64,000 nt of DNA from Kribbella sp. NBC_00382. GTDB lineage: Bacteria > Actinomycetota > Actinomycetes > Propionibacteriales > Kribbellaceae. The notes below the pieces were generated by a model, which saw nothing but the letters and a program-made list of their open reading frames with translations, made no database searches and had not been told where the DNA came from. The stretch spans positions 8,184,001 to 8,248,000 of the forward strand of contig NZ_CP107954.1 of assembly GCF_036067295.1 (NCBI RefSeq), in the 5' to 3' direction. This document shows positions 45,129 through 53,747 of the stretch, one piece after another. Position 1 is the stretch's first letter; each line of letters starts with the position of its first letter. A program made the position numbers and the translations under genes.

Positions 45129-46787
45129 GTGACGAATCGACCACGTGCCAGCCTCGGTCGGGTCCTCGACGACCTGGGCGCCACCCTGCTCGAACTCGTC
45201 CACGGCGATCCCGACCAGCCGGCCGAGATCGGCGGCATCGTCATCCACGACCCGCTCGACGAGCCGGTACTCCCCCACCACGCGCTCGTCCTCGGCGTCG
45301 GCCTCCAGGAACCCTCGCTCATCGCCCGGGTACTACGCGACCTCGGCCACCAGCAAGCCGCCGGCCTCGTCGTCCGCGCCCCGATCGCCCCGGACGACGC
45401 GATCACCAAAGCGGTCACGGACTCCGGCGTCGCCCTGCTCGGCCTGACCCGCGGCGCCTCCTGGGACCAACTCGCCGTACTCCTCCGATCCCTACTCGCC
45501 GAGGGCGACGTCGGAGTTGCCGAGCCGGAAACCCTGGGCGGTATGCCCTCCGGCGACCTCTTCGCCCTCGCCAACGCAGCCGCCGCCCTCCTCGACGCGC
45601 CAGTCACCATCGAGGACCGCAGCTCCCGCGTCCTCGCCTTCTCCAACCGACAGGACGAGGCCGATCCCGCCCGGGTCGAGACCGTCCTCGGCCGCCAAGT
45701 CCCCCAGCGGTACTCCCGCCTCCTCAACGAGCGAGGCGTCTTCCGTGAGCTGTACCGAACCGACCAGCCGGTCTACATCCCACCCCTGGCAGTCACCAAG
45801 GGCGAGCACACCCTCCCCCGCGTCGCTGTCGCCGTCCGCGCCGGCGACGAGATCCTCGGCTCGATCTGGGCCGCCGTCCGCGACCCGCTGAGCGAGGAGC
45901 GCACCCAGGCCTTCTGCGACGCGGCCAAGCTCGTCGCCCTCCACATGCTTCGCATCCGGGCCGGCGCCGACGTCGAACGCAGGCTCCGCGCCGACTTGGT
46001 CAGTACTGCGCTCGAAGGCGGCGCCGGAGCCCGCGATGCGCTCGACCGCTTAGGCCTGGCCGACCAGCCGGTCGTAGTACTGGCTCTTGCTGTACCAGTC
46101 TCCGACTCGCTCGTTGGTGAAGCCGGTATGGCCACCGAGCGCCAGCGTCTGGCCGATGCGTTCGCGATGCACCTCGGCGCCGTCCACCCACGATCGGCGG
46201 CCGCGTTGGTCGGTGACATCGCCTACGGGTTGGTACCGGTCCGCGCCGATCGGTCGGATGGCGAGGAGAACGCAGTACGGATCGCCAAGGACTTCCTCGA
46301 CCGGATCGGCGAGCGCGTCACCGCGACGATCGGCGTCGGCCCCGTCGTACGGGAAACCGCCCGTCTCCCCCACGCCCGAGCCGGCGCCGACCGAGCTCTC
46401 CGAGTACTCCGGACAGGCCGCGGCTCGCAACGCGTCGCCCGACTGGCCGACGTCCACGTCGAGACGCTCCTACTCGAACTGCGGGACCTCATCGAGGCGC
46501 GTGGCGACCAGCCCACCGGACCGATCGCCCGCCTGGTCGCGTACGACAGCGAGCACAACACCAACCTGGTCGAGACCCTCCGAGCCTGGCTGGACGCCTT
46601 CGGCGACGTCATCGCCGCGGCCGCAGCCGTCTACGTCCACCCCAACACCTTCCGCTACCGCCTCCGCCGCCTCGCCGAAGTCGGCGAACTAGACCTAGAC
46701 GACCCCGAAGCCCGCTTCGCCGCCATGCTCCAACTCCGCGTGGTCAACCCACCCCGCCCCAACCGCCCGCTCCCCGAAGGCACCTGA
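45129..46787 (+). CDS. PucR-type transcriptional regulator
   Basis: 552 residues from GTG 45129, with GGAAAGG about 11 bases upstream; a GTG at 45117 is an alternative. N-terminal ligand-sensing region (about 1-125) of the purine-catabolism-regulator type, a middle region with a CdaR-like GGDEF-related fold (around 290-430), and a C-terminal helix-turn-helix (AAAAVYVHPNTFRYRLRRLAEV) typical of the PucR/CdaR group. It lies just after the D-peptide operon, on the same strand, so it may control it in response to an amino acid or peptide signal. No operator is identified. Confidence 0.88.
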   Translation: MTNRPRASLGRVLDDLGATLLELVHGDPDQPAEIGGIVIHDPLDEPVLPHHALVLGVGLQEPSLIARVLRDLGHQQAAGLVVRAPIAPDDAITKAVTDSGVALLGLTRGASWDQLAVLLRSLLAEGDVGVAEPETLGGMPSGDLFALANAAAALLDAPVTIEDRSSRVLAFSNRQDEADPARVETVLGRQVPQRYSRLLNERGVFRELYRTDQPVYIPPLAVTKGEHTLPRVAVAVRAGDEILGSIWAAVRDPLSEERTQAFCDAAKLVALHMLRIRAGADVERRLRADLVSTALEGGAGARDALDRLGLADQPVVVLALAVPVSDSLVGEAGMATERQRLADAFAMHLGAVHPRSAAALVGDIAYGLVPVRADRSDGEENAVRIAKDFLDRIGERVTATIGVGPVVRETARLPHARAGADRALRVLRTGRGSQRVARLADVHVETLLLELRDLIEARGDQPTGPIARLVAYDSEHNTNLVETLRAWLDAFGDVIAAAAAVYVHPNTFRYRLRRLAEVGELDLDDPEARFAAMLQLRVVNPPRPNRPLPEGT

Positions 46788-46821
46788 CTCGCACCAGCCC
46801 GCGGAACTCGCCAAGCTTCGG

Positions 46822-47898
46822 CTAGCTCGGCTTGCGGAGGATGCCGGTGCGGAGTTGCCAGTGTTCGCCCGACCATAGGTGGGACACGAACGCACGCTGC
46901 AGCGAGGTTTCCTGCGGTACTCGAGCGAGGTCGTCCTCCGTGAGCGGACCATCCTCAGGTACCGAGAGATGCAGGCCGAGCCGCATCATCTCGCGATCGC
47001 CCTCGCTCGGATCCTTCATCGGCAGCAGCGGGAGCAGATCGAAGCGCCGCTGGAATCGCATGATGTTGGAGTCAGCCGCCAAGTACTCCGCGAGCCCCGG
47101 ATCAAGAAGCCACGAATGACAGACGAACGCGGCGACCGGTTCCTCCGGATAACACCGCTCGAACAGCCGGGTCGCCTCGGCAACCGACTCCTCCGAAGCC
47201 TGCGCATCGAGCCGCCCGATCGGCGGAACGTGCATCATCAGCACATGCCCTGAAACGCCGTCGCCGATCCCCAACTGAGCGCGCGTGAACGCATGCCGCC
47301 CGATCTCGAAATCCGTACCCCGGAACCGCAACGGCGGACTCCACAACGGAATCAGCCCCACCCCCGCCCGACCGAAGATGTCCCGATGCGTCTCCATCAC
47401 CCCACCCAGCGCCGACACAGTAGCCACCGTCACCGCCTCCGGCACCCCACGCCGCGCATGCACCTCAACCAACCGAGGAACACAAGCCAACAACGCCCAA
47501 GCCCCAGCAAACAACCCCACCGCCGACGACCCCATCGGCACCGCCGGCCAAGCCTCGAACCCAGTAGACGGAACCGCCTTCCCCCACTCCCGCTCAACAC
47601 TGCAAACCAGCGCAGCCGTAACCGCCCACCAATCCGCATCCACCACAGGATCCGGCCGAGCCGCCAACATCTCCTCCCGATCCCGCGCCCCCACCCCACA
47701 AAACTCCATCAACCCAACCGCCTCCTCCTCCCCCGGAAGCCTCACCCTCCCCACCCCGAACTCACCGGTCCCAATCCCCTCACCACCCACCAACTCCCGA
47801 AACCACTCCCGGGTGGCCGCCGAAAACCCCACCCGCTCCACAGCCCGGCCCAGCCCGCCATCCGGTCCATCCACGCCATCCACGCCATCCACGCCCAC
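46822..47898 (-). CDS. acyltransferase-domain (GNAT-like) protein, family of unknown function
   Basis: About 358 residues from a GTG at 47898, ten bases after GGAGGG; other in-frame GTGs exist and the frame stays open to 48573, so the start is uncertain. The N-terminal part is helical (WFRELVGGEGI, DADWWAVTAALVCSVEREWG). The C-terminal half (FEIGRHAFTRAQLGIGDGVSGHVLMMHVP, then EEPVAAFVCHSWLLDPGLAEYL and LPLLPMKDPSEGDREMMRLGLH) resembles the GNAT-like C-terminal domain of actinobacterial DUF5596-type acyltransferase proteins. Convergent with the PucR gene. Function unknown. Confidence 0.78.
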   Translation of the reverse strand: MGVDGVDGVDGPDGGLGRAVERVGFSAATREWFRELVGGEGIGTGEFGVGRVRLPGEEEAVGLMEFCGVGARDREEMLAARPDPVVDADWWAVTAALVCSVEREWGKAVPSTGFEAWPAVPMGSSAVGLFAGAWALLACVPRLVEVHARRGVPEAVTVATVSALGGVMETHRDIFGRAGVGLIPLWSPPLRFRGTDFEIGRHAFTRAQLGIGDGVSGHVLMMHVPPIGRLDAQASEESVAEATRLFERCYPEEPVAAFVCHSWLLDPGLAEYLAADSNIMRFQRRFDLLPLLPMKDPSEGDREMMRLGLHLSVPEDGPLTEDDLARVPQETSLQRAFVSHLWSGEHWQLRTGILRKPS

Positions 47899-48403
47899 AA
47901 CCCCGAATCCCTCCACCGAGTCCACCCACCAAGTCCCGTCATCGAGTCCCTCACCGAGATCGACCACCCCTCGACCCCACCACGGGCCGCCCCCGGCCCG
48001 CACGACTCCTGTGACCCACCTCACACCAGCCACGATGCGCGGACCGCTGGCCCGGACGGCGGGCTGGCGAACGGCGGACAGCCGCAGCCACAGGCCCCTG
48101 CACCTTGCTCCTTGCCCTCCCCCTGCACCTTGCTCCTTGCCCTCCCCCTGCACCTTGCTCCATGCCCTCCCCCGGCTCCTGCCCCTTGCCCCCCGCTCCT
48201 GGCCCCTGGCCCTACTCCTGCCCCTGGCTCTGGCCGGCCCGGCCCCCTGCCCCTGCCCGGAAACGCTCGTCATCGAGCGCCCGCCTGGCCGGCGCCACGT
48301 AGCGCCGGGGCTACCGCGACGGTGGAGGCCAGGTGATGTTCCGGCGCGCGGCCGGACGGTGTGCTTGAGGCAGGAGATCTCGACGACCGTGCAGAGGTGG
48401 GAC
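47899..48403. other. 505-bp intergenic region between divergent genes
   Basis: Contains a 25-bp tandem repeat (48098-48172), then a degenerate pyrimidine-rich stretch to about 48250 (plus strand), and a run of GGATGGC-type triplets on the minus strand near the acyltransferase start (47878-47895). Open frames through it in several phases have no ribosome site or family match. The promoters of both flanking genes should lie here but I cannot place them. Confidence 0.6.
48098..48172. repeat. tandem repeat, 3 units of 25 bp
   Basis: Units 48098-48122, 48123-48147 and 48148-48172 read CTGCACCTTGCTCCTTG followed by CCCTCCCC; units 1 and 2 are identical and unit 3 differs by one base. Related imperfect units (CTCCTGCCCCTTGCCCC) follow. 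Confidence 0.85.
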
Positions 48404-50053
48404 ATGAGACTGGACCGAATCACGCCCGGGCGACGTGGAGTACTAGCGATGGGCGTGGCCGCCGCAACAGCACCCTGGCTGACATCCGCAACGAACGCGG
48501 CAGCAGTCAGCGCGGTGGCACCGTCGGACTCGGCAGTCAGCGCGGCGACACAGTTGGACGGGCCGGACATCACCGTGCTTGCCAGGCGGATGGCGGCGGG
48601 GCGGATTTCTGCTGAGGAGCTGACTCGGTACTACCTGGAGCGGATCGACAGGATCGACCGGCGCGGGCCTGGGCTGCGGGCGGTGATCGAGGTCAACCCC
48701 GACGCGATCCGCGAGGCACGGCGGTTGGATGCCGAACGGCGGACTCGCGGGGTACGCGGTCCCCTCCACGGACTACCGGTGCTGCTGAAGGACCTCTTCG
48801 ACACAGCGGACCGGATGCACACCACGGCCGGCTCCCTCGCCTTGGAGGGCGGCCGGCCGACGGCGGACTCGGCGGTCGCGGCCAAGCTCCGAGCGGCTGG
48901 TGCGGTACTGCTCGGCAAGACCAACCTGAGCGAGTGGGCCGGTGGCATCTCGATCACCCATCACCCTGGCTGGAGTGCTCGCGGCGGCCAGACACTCAAC
49001 CCGTACAAGCTGGACCGATCGCCGAGCGAATCCAGCTCCGGTACGGCAGTTGCCGCCGCCGCGAACCTGTGCGTCGCCGGCATCGGTACCGAGACGAACG
49101 GCTCGATCGTCGACCCAGCCGCAGCCAACTCCGTCGTCGGCGTGAAACCCACCGTGGGGTTGGTAAGCCGCGCGGGCATGATCCAGGGAGTGCCGAGCCA
49201 GGACAGCGTCGGCCCGATAGCCCGTACCGTCCGCGACGCCGCGATCATGCTGGGCGCGTTGGTCGGAGTGGACAAGCGGGACCCGGCCACCGCCGCGAGT
49301 CGCGGACATTTCCAGCTGGACTACACGCGGTTCCTCGACGACGACGGGTTGCGCGGTGCGCGGATCGGCGTACCGCGTGAGGTGTACTTCGGCTACAGCA
49401 GTCATGCCGACGAGATCACCGAGCAGGCGATCGACGTGCTACGGAAGGCCGGCGCGACGGTGGTCGACCCGGCCGACATCCCGACCGCGCGGCAACTCGA
49501 GGACACCGAGACCTCGATCGTGGTGCAGGCGCACGAGGCCAAGCGAGCCATCAACCGGTACCTGTCCACGACCCCCGGCAAGCATCCGCGCAACCTGTCG
49601 GAGCTGATCGCCTTCAACCGCGAACACAGCGACCGCGAACTGCTTTACGTACGCCAAGACGGACTTGAGGCCATCCAGGCTCTGGACTTCTCCGAGGCGG
49701 AGTACCGAGCTGCCCTGGCCACCAACCATCGCCTGTCCCGCACCGAAGGCATCGACGCCGTACTACGCCAGCACAGCCTCGACGCCCTCGTCATGCCGAC
49801 CAGCGCCCCTCCAGGCAAGATCGACCTCATCAACGGCGACAACTACCTAGGCGGCAGCTCCACCCCCGCCGCCCTGGCCGGCTACCCAGCCATCACCGTC
49901 CCAGCCGGCTTCACCTTCGGCCTCCCCGTAGGCATCACCTTCATCGGCACCGCTTGGTCCGAACCAGTACTCCTACGCCTGGCCCACGCCTACGAACACC
50001 ATTCCCAAGCCCGCCGAACGCCCACCTACCAGCCCGCCGCCACCACCCCCTAA
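48404..50053 (+). CDS. secreted amidase-signature hydrolase
   Basis: 549 residues from ATG 48404 after AGAGGTGG; the open frame upstream is non-coding. Tat-like signal (GRRGVLAMGVAAATAPWL). Amidase-signature triad: Lys129 (VLLKD), cis-Ser210 in RSPSESSSGTAV, nucleophile Ser234 in GTETNGSI. In most relatives the residue before the cis-Ser is Gly; here it is Glu. TAGSLALEGGRPTADSAVA and ALAGYPAITVPAG are typical of the peptide-amidase/glutamyl-amidotransferase-like branch. Acts outside the membrane on an unknown amide. Convergent with etfA across a strong hairpin. Confidence 0.9.
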   Translation: MRLDRITPGRRGVLAMGVAAATAPWLTSATNAAAVSAVAPSDSAVSAATQLDGPDITVLARRMAAGRISAEELTRYYLERIDRIDRRGPGLRAVIEVNPDAIREARRLDAERRTRGVRGPLHGLPVLLKDLFDTADRMHTTAGSLALEGGRPTADSAVAAKLRAAGAVLLGKTNLSEWAGGISITHHPGWSARGGQTLNPYKLDRSPSESSSGTAVAAAANLCVAGIGTETNGSIVDPAAANSVVGVKPTVGLVSRAGMIQGVPSQDSVGPIARTVRDAAIMLGALVGVDKRDPATAASRGHFQLDYTRFLDDDGLRGARIGVPREVYFGYSSHADEITEQAIDVLRKAGATVVDPADIPTARQLEDTETSIVVQAHEAKRAINRYLSTTPGKHPRNLSELIAFNREHSDRELLYVRQDGLEAIQALDFSEAEYRAALATNHRLSRTEGIDAVLRQHSLDALVMPTSAPPGKIDLINGDNYLGGSSTPAALAGYPAITVPAGFTFGLPVGITFIGTAWSEPVLLRLAHAYEHHSQARRTPTYQPAATTP

Positions 50054-50078
50054 CCCAACGAAGCCGTCAGGTATGAGT

Positions 50079-50111
50079 CGGCCCGGCCTGCTCTGGGAGC
50101 TGGCCGGGCCG
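50079..50111. terminator. bidirectional terminator between amidase and etfA
   Basis: A 10-bp stem CGGCCCGGCC / GGCCGGGCCG encloses a T-T mismatch and a further 4-bp stem GCTC / GAGC with a 3-base loop. It sits 25 bases after the amidase stop and 12 bases from the etfA stop, so it can serve both convergent genes. Confidence 0.82.
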
Positions 50112-50123
50112 GGGTGGTGAGGG

Positions 50124-51071
50124 TTAGGACTTGCGCTTGGTTACTTCTTCGGTGGTTGCCGGGAGGACCTTGTGGAGGTCGCCGACTACGCCGAAGTCGA
50201 CCAGCTCGAAGATGGGGGCTTCCTCGTCCTTGTTGACGGCGACGATGGTCTTCGAGGTCTGCATGCCTGCGCGGTGCTGAATGGCGCCGGAGATGCCTGC
50301 GGCGATGTACAGCTGGGGCGAGACCGTCTTGCCGGTCTGGCCGACCTGGTAGGCGTGCGGGTACCAACCCGAGTCGACTGCGGCCCGGGAGGCGCCCACT
50401 GCGGCGCCGAGGGAGTCGGCGAAGGCTTCGATGGGGCTGAAGTCGCCGCCGGTGCCGCGGCCGCCGGAGACGATGATGGCTGCCTCAGTGAGCTCGGGGC
50501 GGCCGGTCGCCTCGCGGGGCTTGGAGTCCGTGATGCGGGCCGTCTTGGCGCCATCGGAGATCGTGACGTCGAACTCCTCCACCTCCGGCGAGGTCTCAGC
50601 CGCTTCGGGAGTCGCCGCGTTCGGCTTGACCGTGATGATCGGCGTGCCGTGGGTGACCTTGGCCTGGACGGAGTAGTTGCCGGCGAACACCGACTGCGTG
50701 GTGACCGGGCCCTCCTGGACATCGACGGCGTCGGTGATCAGACCGGAGTCGAGCTTGACGGCCAGCCGGGCGGCGATCTCCTTGCCCTCGGCGTTCGACG
50801 AGATCAGGATCGCGCTGGGCTCGATCTTGGCCGCGACCTGCTGCAGCGCCTCGGCCTTGGGGGCCACCAGGTACTGCGTCAGCTCGGGGTCGGTCAGCGC
50901 GATCACCTTGGTCGCGCCGTACTGGCCGAGCGCGGGCAGCGCGTCCTGCACGTTGTCGCCGATGAAGACGGCGACGGGCTCACCGAGGCGGCGCGCGATG
51001 GTCAGCAGCTCCGCGGTCGTCTTGCGGACCTTGCCACCGGTGTGGTCAACGAGAACGAGTACGTTCGACAT
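50124..51071 (-). CDS. etfA: electron transfer flavoprotein alpha subunit
   Basis: 315 residues. The N-terminal domain (VLVLVDHTGGKVRKTTAELL) and C-terminal FAD-binding domain (IIVSGGRGTGGDFSPIE, ASRAAVDSGWYPHAYQVGQTGKTVSPQLYIAAGISGAIQH) are complete. With EtfB it carries electrons from acyl-CoA and other dehydrogenases to the quinone pool. Lies 14 bases after etfB. Confidence 0.96.
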   Translation of the reverse strand: MSNVLVLVDHTGGKVRKTTAELLTIARRLGEPVAVFIGDNVQDALPALGQYGATKVIALTDPELTQYLVAPKAEALQQVAAKIEPSAILISSNAEGKEIAARLAVKLDSGLITDAVDVQEGPVTTQSVFAGNYSVQAKVTHGTPIITVKPNAATPEAAETSPEVEEFDVTISDGAKTARITDSKPREATGRPELTEAAIIVSGGRGTGGDFSPIEAFADSLGAAVGASRAAVDSGWYPHAYQVGQTGKTVSPQLYIAAGISGAIQHRAGMQTSKTIVAVNKDEEAPIFELVDFGVVGDLHKVLPATTEEVTKRKS

Positions 51072-51085
51072 GAATTGCTCGCCCC

Positions 51086-51880
51086 TCAGAGGAACTTGTT
51101 GGTGGACAGGAACTCGACGAGCTGGGCAGCGCCGCTGCCGTCCTCGTCGGTGACGATCGTGCCGGCCGAACGCGGCGGGCGGGCGGTCACCTCGGTGACC
51201 TCGGTCCAGGCCGACGCGGCACCGACCTGGTCGGGCGAGATCTCCAGGTCGGCCAGCGACCAGGTCTCGACCGGCTTCTTCTTCGCGGCCATGATGCCCT
51301 TGAACGACGGGTACCGCGGCTCGCCGGACTGGTCCGACACCGACAGCACCAGCGGCAGCGTGCCCTCGATGGTGTCGCTGGCGGTGTCACCGTCCCGGCG
51401 GATCGTCACCTTGTCACCGTCGACGGTGACCGACGAGCCGAGCGTGACGCCGGGCAGCCCGAGCCGCTCGGACACCATCGCCGGTACGACGCCCATCGAA
51501 CCGTCCGTGGAGGCCATCCCGAAGACGACCAGGTCGGCCTCGAGCTTGCCCAGCGCCTTGGCCAGGATCAGCGAGGTCGCCACGGCGTCGGAGCCGTGGA
51601 TGCCGTCGTCGTTCACGTGGACGCCGGCGTCGGCGCCCATCTGGAGGCCCTTCTTGATGGCGTCCGCGGCTTGCTCCGGCCCGACCGTGAGGATGGTCAC
51701 TGAACCTTCAGAGCCGTCACCGGCAGTGTCTTTCACGGTCAGCGCGGTCTCGACGGCGTACTCGTCCAGTTCGGACAGCAGCCCGTCGACCCCGGCGCGA
51801 TCCACCGTGTTGTCCTCGGAGCGGAAGCGGCGGTCCGCCGTGGCATCCGGCACGAACTTCGCGCAGACGACGATCTTCAT
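51086..51880 (-). CDS. etfB: electron transfer flavoprotein beta subunit
   Basis: 264 residues; starts MKIVVCAKFVPD, with DEYAVETALTVKD, GADAGVHVNDDG and the AMP-site region LVVFGMASTDGSMGVVPAMVSERLGLP. First gene of the etfBA pair, divergent from a methyltransferase gene. This arrangement is conserved in mycobacteria (fixA/fixB beside Rv3030). Confidence 0.96.
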   Translation of the reverse strand: MKIVVCAKFVPDATADRRFRSEDNTVDRAGVDGLLSELDEYAVETALTVKDTAGDGSEGSVTILTVGPEQAADAIKKGLQMGADAGVHVNDDGIHGSDAVATSLILAKALGKLEADLVVFGMASTDGSMGVVPAMVSERLGLPGVTLGSSVTVDGDKVTIRRDGDTASDTIEGTLPLVLSVSDQSGEPRYPSFKGIMAAKKKPVETWSLADLEISPDQVGAASAWTEVTEVTARPPRSAGTIVTDEDGSGAAQLVEFLSTNKFL

Positions 51881-51986
51881 AGCGTGTGGGACCCCTTCTG
51901 GTTAACGGTCTCTCCCAGCCTGCCACGGATGTTACTCGCGAGAAACATATGACGCGTGCGAGTCCCATCACAGTTACAGTCACCTG

Positions 51987-52721
51987 GTGACCGAGACGTT
52001 ACCGCTCACCGGTGAAAGAACAGCCCCCGGGATCTGGCATGAGAACTACTGGTTCGCGCGCCACGAGGCCGCCTATCGCTGGATCACGGCGAATTGGCTT
52101 ACTTCTGAGACCGGCCGCGTCCTCGACGCCGGCTGCGGCGAGGGGTACGGCGCGGACCTGCTGCACCGGGCCGGAGCCAGGCAGGTGTTCGGTCTCGACT
52201 ATGAAGGTACGACGCTTCGGCACGTCGCGAAGGCTTATCCACAAGTCAATCTGGTGCAGGGCAATCTCGTCCAGACAGCCTTCGCCGACGGGGCCTTCGA
52301 TCTGCTCGTGTCGCTGCAGACGATCGAACACCTCTGGGAGCAGCCGCGGTTCGTCACCGAGTGCGCGCGGATCACGGCGCCCGGCGCGACCATCGTCCTG
52401 AGCACCCCCAACCGGCTGACCTTTCCGAGCGGCAACTGGTACCACACCAAGGAACTCACCGGCCCGGAGTTCGTCGAGCTGGTGGCAGCGGACCTGGAGG
52501 TCGTCGAGACCCTCGGCCTCTGGCACGGCGAGAAGCTGACCGAGTGGGAGCAGACGAACGGCTCGGCCGTCGACGCACAGCTCGCCTCGGATCACGCGCA
52601 ATGGCCGGCCGACCTGGTCGAGTTGGTGACGGAGACCAGCTACGACGACTTCGTGATCCGGGCCGGCGAGCTCGATGACAGTCTCGACCTCATCGTCGTC
52701 GCCCGGCCCCGGATCACCTAG
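51987..52721 (+). CDS. class I SAM-dependent methyltransferase, Rv3030-like
   Basis: 244 residues from GTG 51987. LPLTGERTAPGIWHENYWFARHE is the N-terminal phrase of the mycobacterial Rv3030 group; the SAM motif I is VLDAGCGEGYGADLL, followed by GLDYEGTTL and FDLLVSLQTIEHL. In mycobacteria the neighbour genes make methylglucose lipopolysaccharide. Here the following glycosidase and glycosyltransferase of that cluster are not present. Substrate inferred at most as a saccharide. Confidence 0.85.
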   Translation: MTETLPLTGERTAPGIWHENYWFARHEAAYRWITANWLTSETGRVLDAGCGEGYGADLLHRAGARQVFGLDYEGTTLRHVAKAYPQVNLVQGNLVQTAFADGAFDLLVSLQTIEHLWEQPRFVTECARITAPGATIVLSTPNRLTFPSGNWYHTKELTGPEFVELVAADLEVVETLGLWHGEKLTEWEQTNGSAVDAQLASDHAQWPADLVELVTETSYDDFVIRAGELDDSLDLIVVARPRIT

Positions 52722-52727
52722 CCCGCA

Positions 52728-52756
52728 ATCACGTAGTACGCGGCATCACGTAGTAC
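52728..52756. repeat. short direct repeat after the methyltransferase gene
   Basis: ATCACGTAGTAC occurs at 52728-52739 and 52745-52756 in the gap between convergent genes. Too short for a claim of function. Confidence 0.5.
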
Positions 52757-52766
52757 CGGAAAAACG

Positions 52767-53747
52767 TCAGGGGCGGATGAAGCGCTCGGCGATCTTGCCG
52801 ATGATCAGGTAGACCAGCGCCGCGATGCCCCAGTTGACCAGCAGGGTGTTCTTCGCCGTCTCGAGCCGGAAGAGGTCCTTGAACGGGCCCACCAGGTCGT
52901 GCCCGCGCTCGAGCACCCACTTCACGATCTCGTTGCTCTGGTTGGCCTGGTCGAGTGCGGTGAAGAGGGCGCCCAGGGCAAGCAGTGCGGCGGCGATGAC
53001 GGCGATCAGCCAGACCAGCGAGGCCAGCAGGTTCCGGAAGCGCTTGACGCCCGAACCCACCGCGGACATCGCGGCCTTGCCCTTGTCGGTGCTCGAGGAA
53101 GACGTCGTGGTCTTCTTCGCAGCAGCCGCGACAGGCTTGCCGGCGTTCTTGGGGGTGGTCGTGCCCGGTACTGCGGCAGCGCTCGGCGCGGCAGGTTGCC
53201 GGGTCACCGGCTTGGTCACCGCTGTGTCGTCCTGGGGAGGCTCGGCCGCTGCCTTCTCGCGGGCCTTCTGCTCGGCGACGATCTCGGCCGCCGTCTTCGG
53301 TTTCGCGGGCTTCGTCGCGGTCGCGGTCGTGCCGCGCCCACTTGTGGACGCCTCGGTGGACGCCGCCGGCGCGGAAGTCTCCTCAGCCTTCACGTCCGGT
53401 GTCACCGCCTTCTCGGCATCGGCGGTCTCGGCCGCCTTGTCGGGTTGAGTACCCACGTCGTCCATCTCCTCAGCCGGGGTCGGTTCCTCGTCCGTCACCG
53501 GTGCCGTCACCGGCGGTTTCCTGCGTCGGTTGCCCGGTACCGGGCGCGGCGACAGTTTGCGCCGCACCCTCCAGATCGGTGCCGACGGCACGCCGTCCGC
53601 TGTCTCCAACGTAGCCAGATCCACACCGTCCGTCACATCCGCCACCACGATCGGCACCGGATCGACTGCCCGGTGCCGCGCGTCGGTGATCGAGCCGTCG
53701 GCGGCCGCCTGGTCCAGGATGGAGCCCTGGTCCGCCTGCTCAGCCAC
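52767..53747 (-). CDS. membrane protein with disordered Ala/Thr/Lys-rich N-terminus, function unknown
   Basis: 326 residues from GTG 53747, chosen because GAGGAG lies eight bases upstream; an ATG at 53780 would overlap the preceding gene by 41 bases. Residues 1-205 are low-complexity (Ala/Thr/Pro/Lys), with a basic RVRRKLSPRPVPGNRRRK cluster. Two membrane spans in the C-terminal 110 residues (LLASLVWLIAVIAAALLALGAL and LLVNWGIAALVYLIIGKIA) flank an amphipathic stretch. I recognise no family. Coupled to the acyltransferase gene by an 8-bp overlap. Confidence 0.75.
   Translation of the reverse strand: MAEQADQGSILDQAAADGSITDARHRAVDPVPIVVADVTDGVDLATLETADGVPSAPIWRVRRKLSPRPVPGNRRRKPPVTAPVTDEEPTPAEEMDDVGTQPDKAAETADAEKAVTPDVKAEETSAPAASTEASTSGRGTTATATKPAKPKTAAEIVAEQKAREKAAAEPPQDDTAVTKPVTRQPAAPSAAAVPGTTTPKNAGKPVAAAAKKTTTSSSSTDKGKAAMSAVGSGVKRFRNLLASLVWLIAVIAAALLALGALFTALDQANQSNEIVKWVLERGHDLVGPFKDLFRLETAKNTLLVNWGIAALVYLIIGKIAERFIRP

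Noticed and set aside
48098..48172. Possible CRISPR array
   Set aside because: Units are directly adjacent with no spacers; it is a simple tandem repeat.
47285..48403. Plus-strand extension upstream of the amidase
   Set aside because: Pro/Ser/Arg low-complexity that crosses the antisense of the acyltransferase gene and a tandem repeat; the amidase start at 48404 has its own ribosome site and Tat signal.
47899..48573. N-terminal extension of the acyltransferase-like protein to 48573
   Set aside because: Gly/Arg/Gln-rich translation of the tandem repeat and the antisense of the amidase start; no family match.
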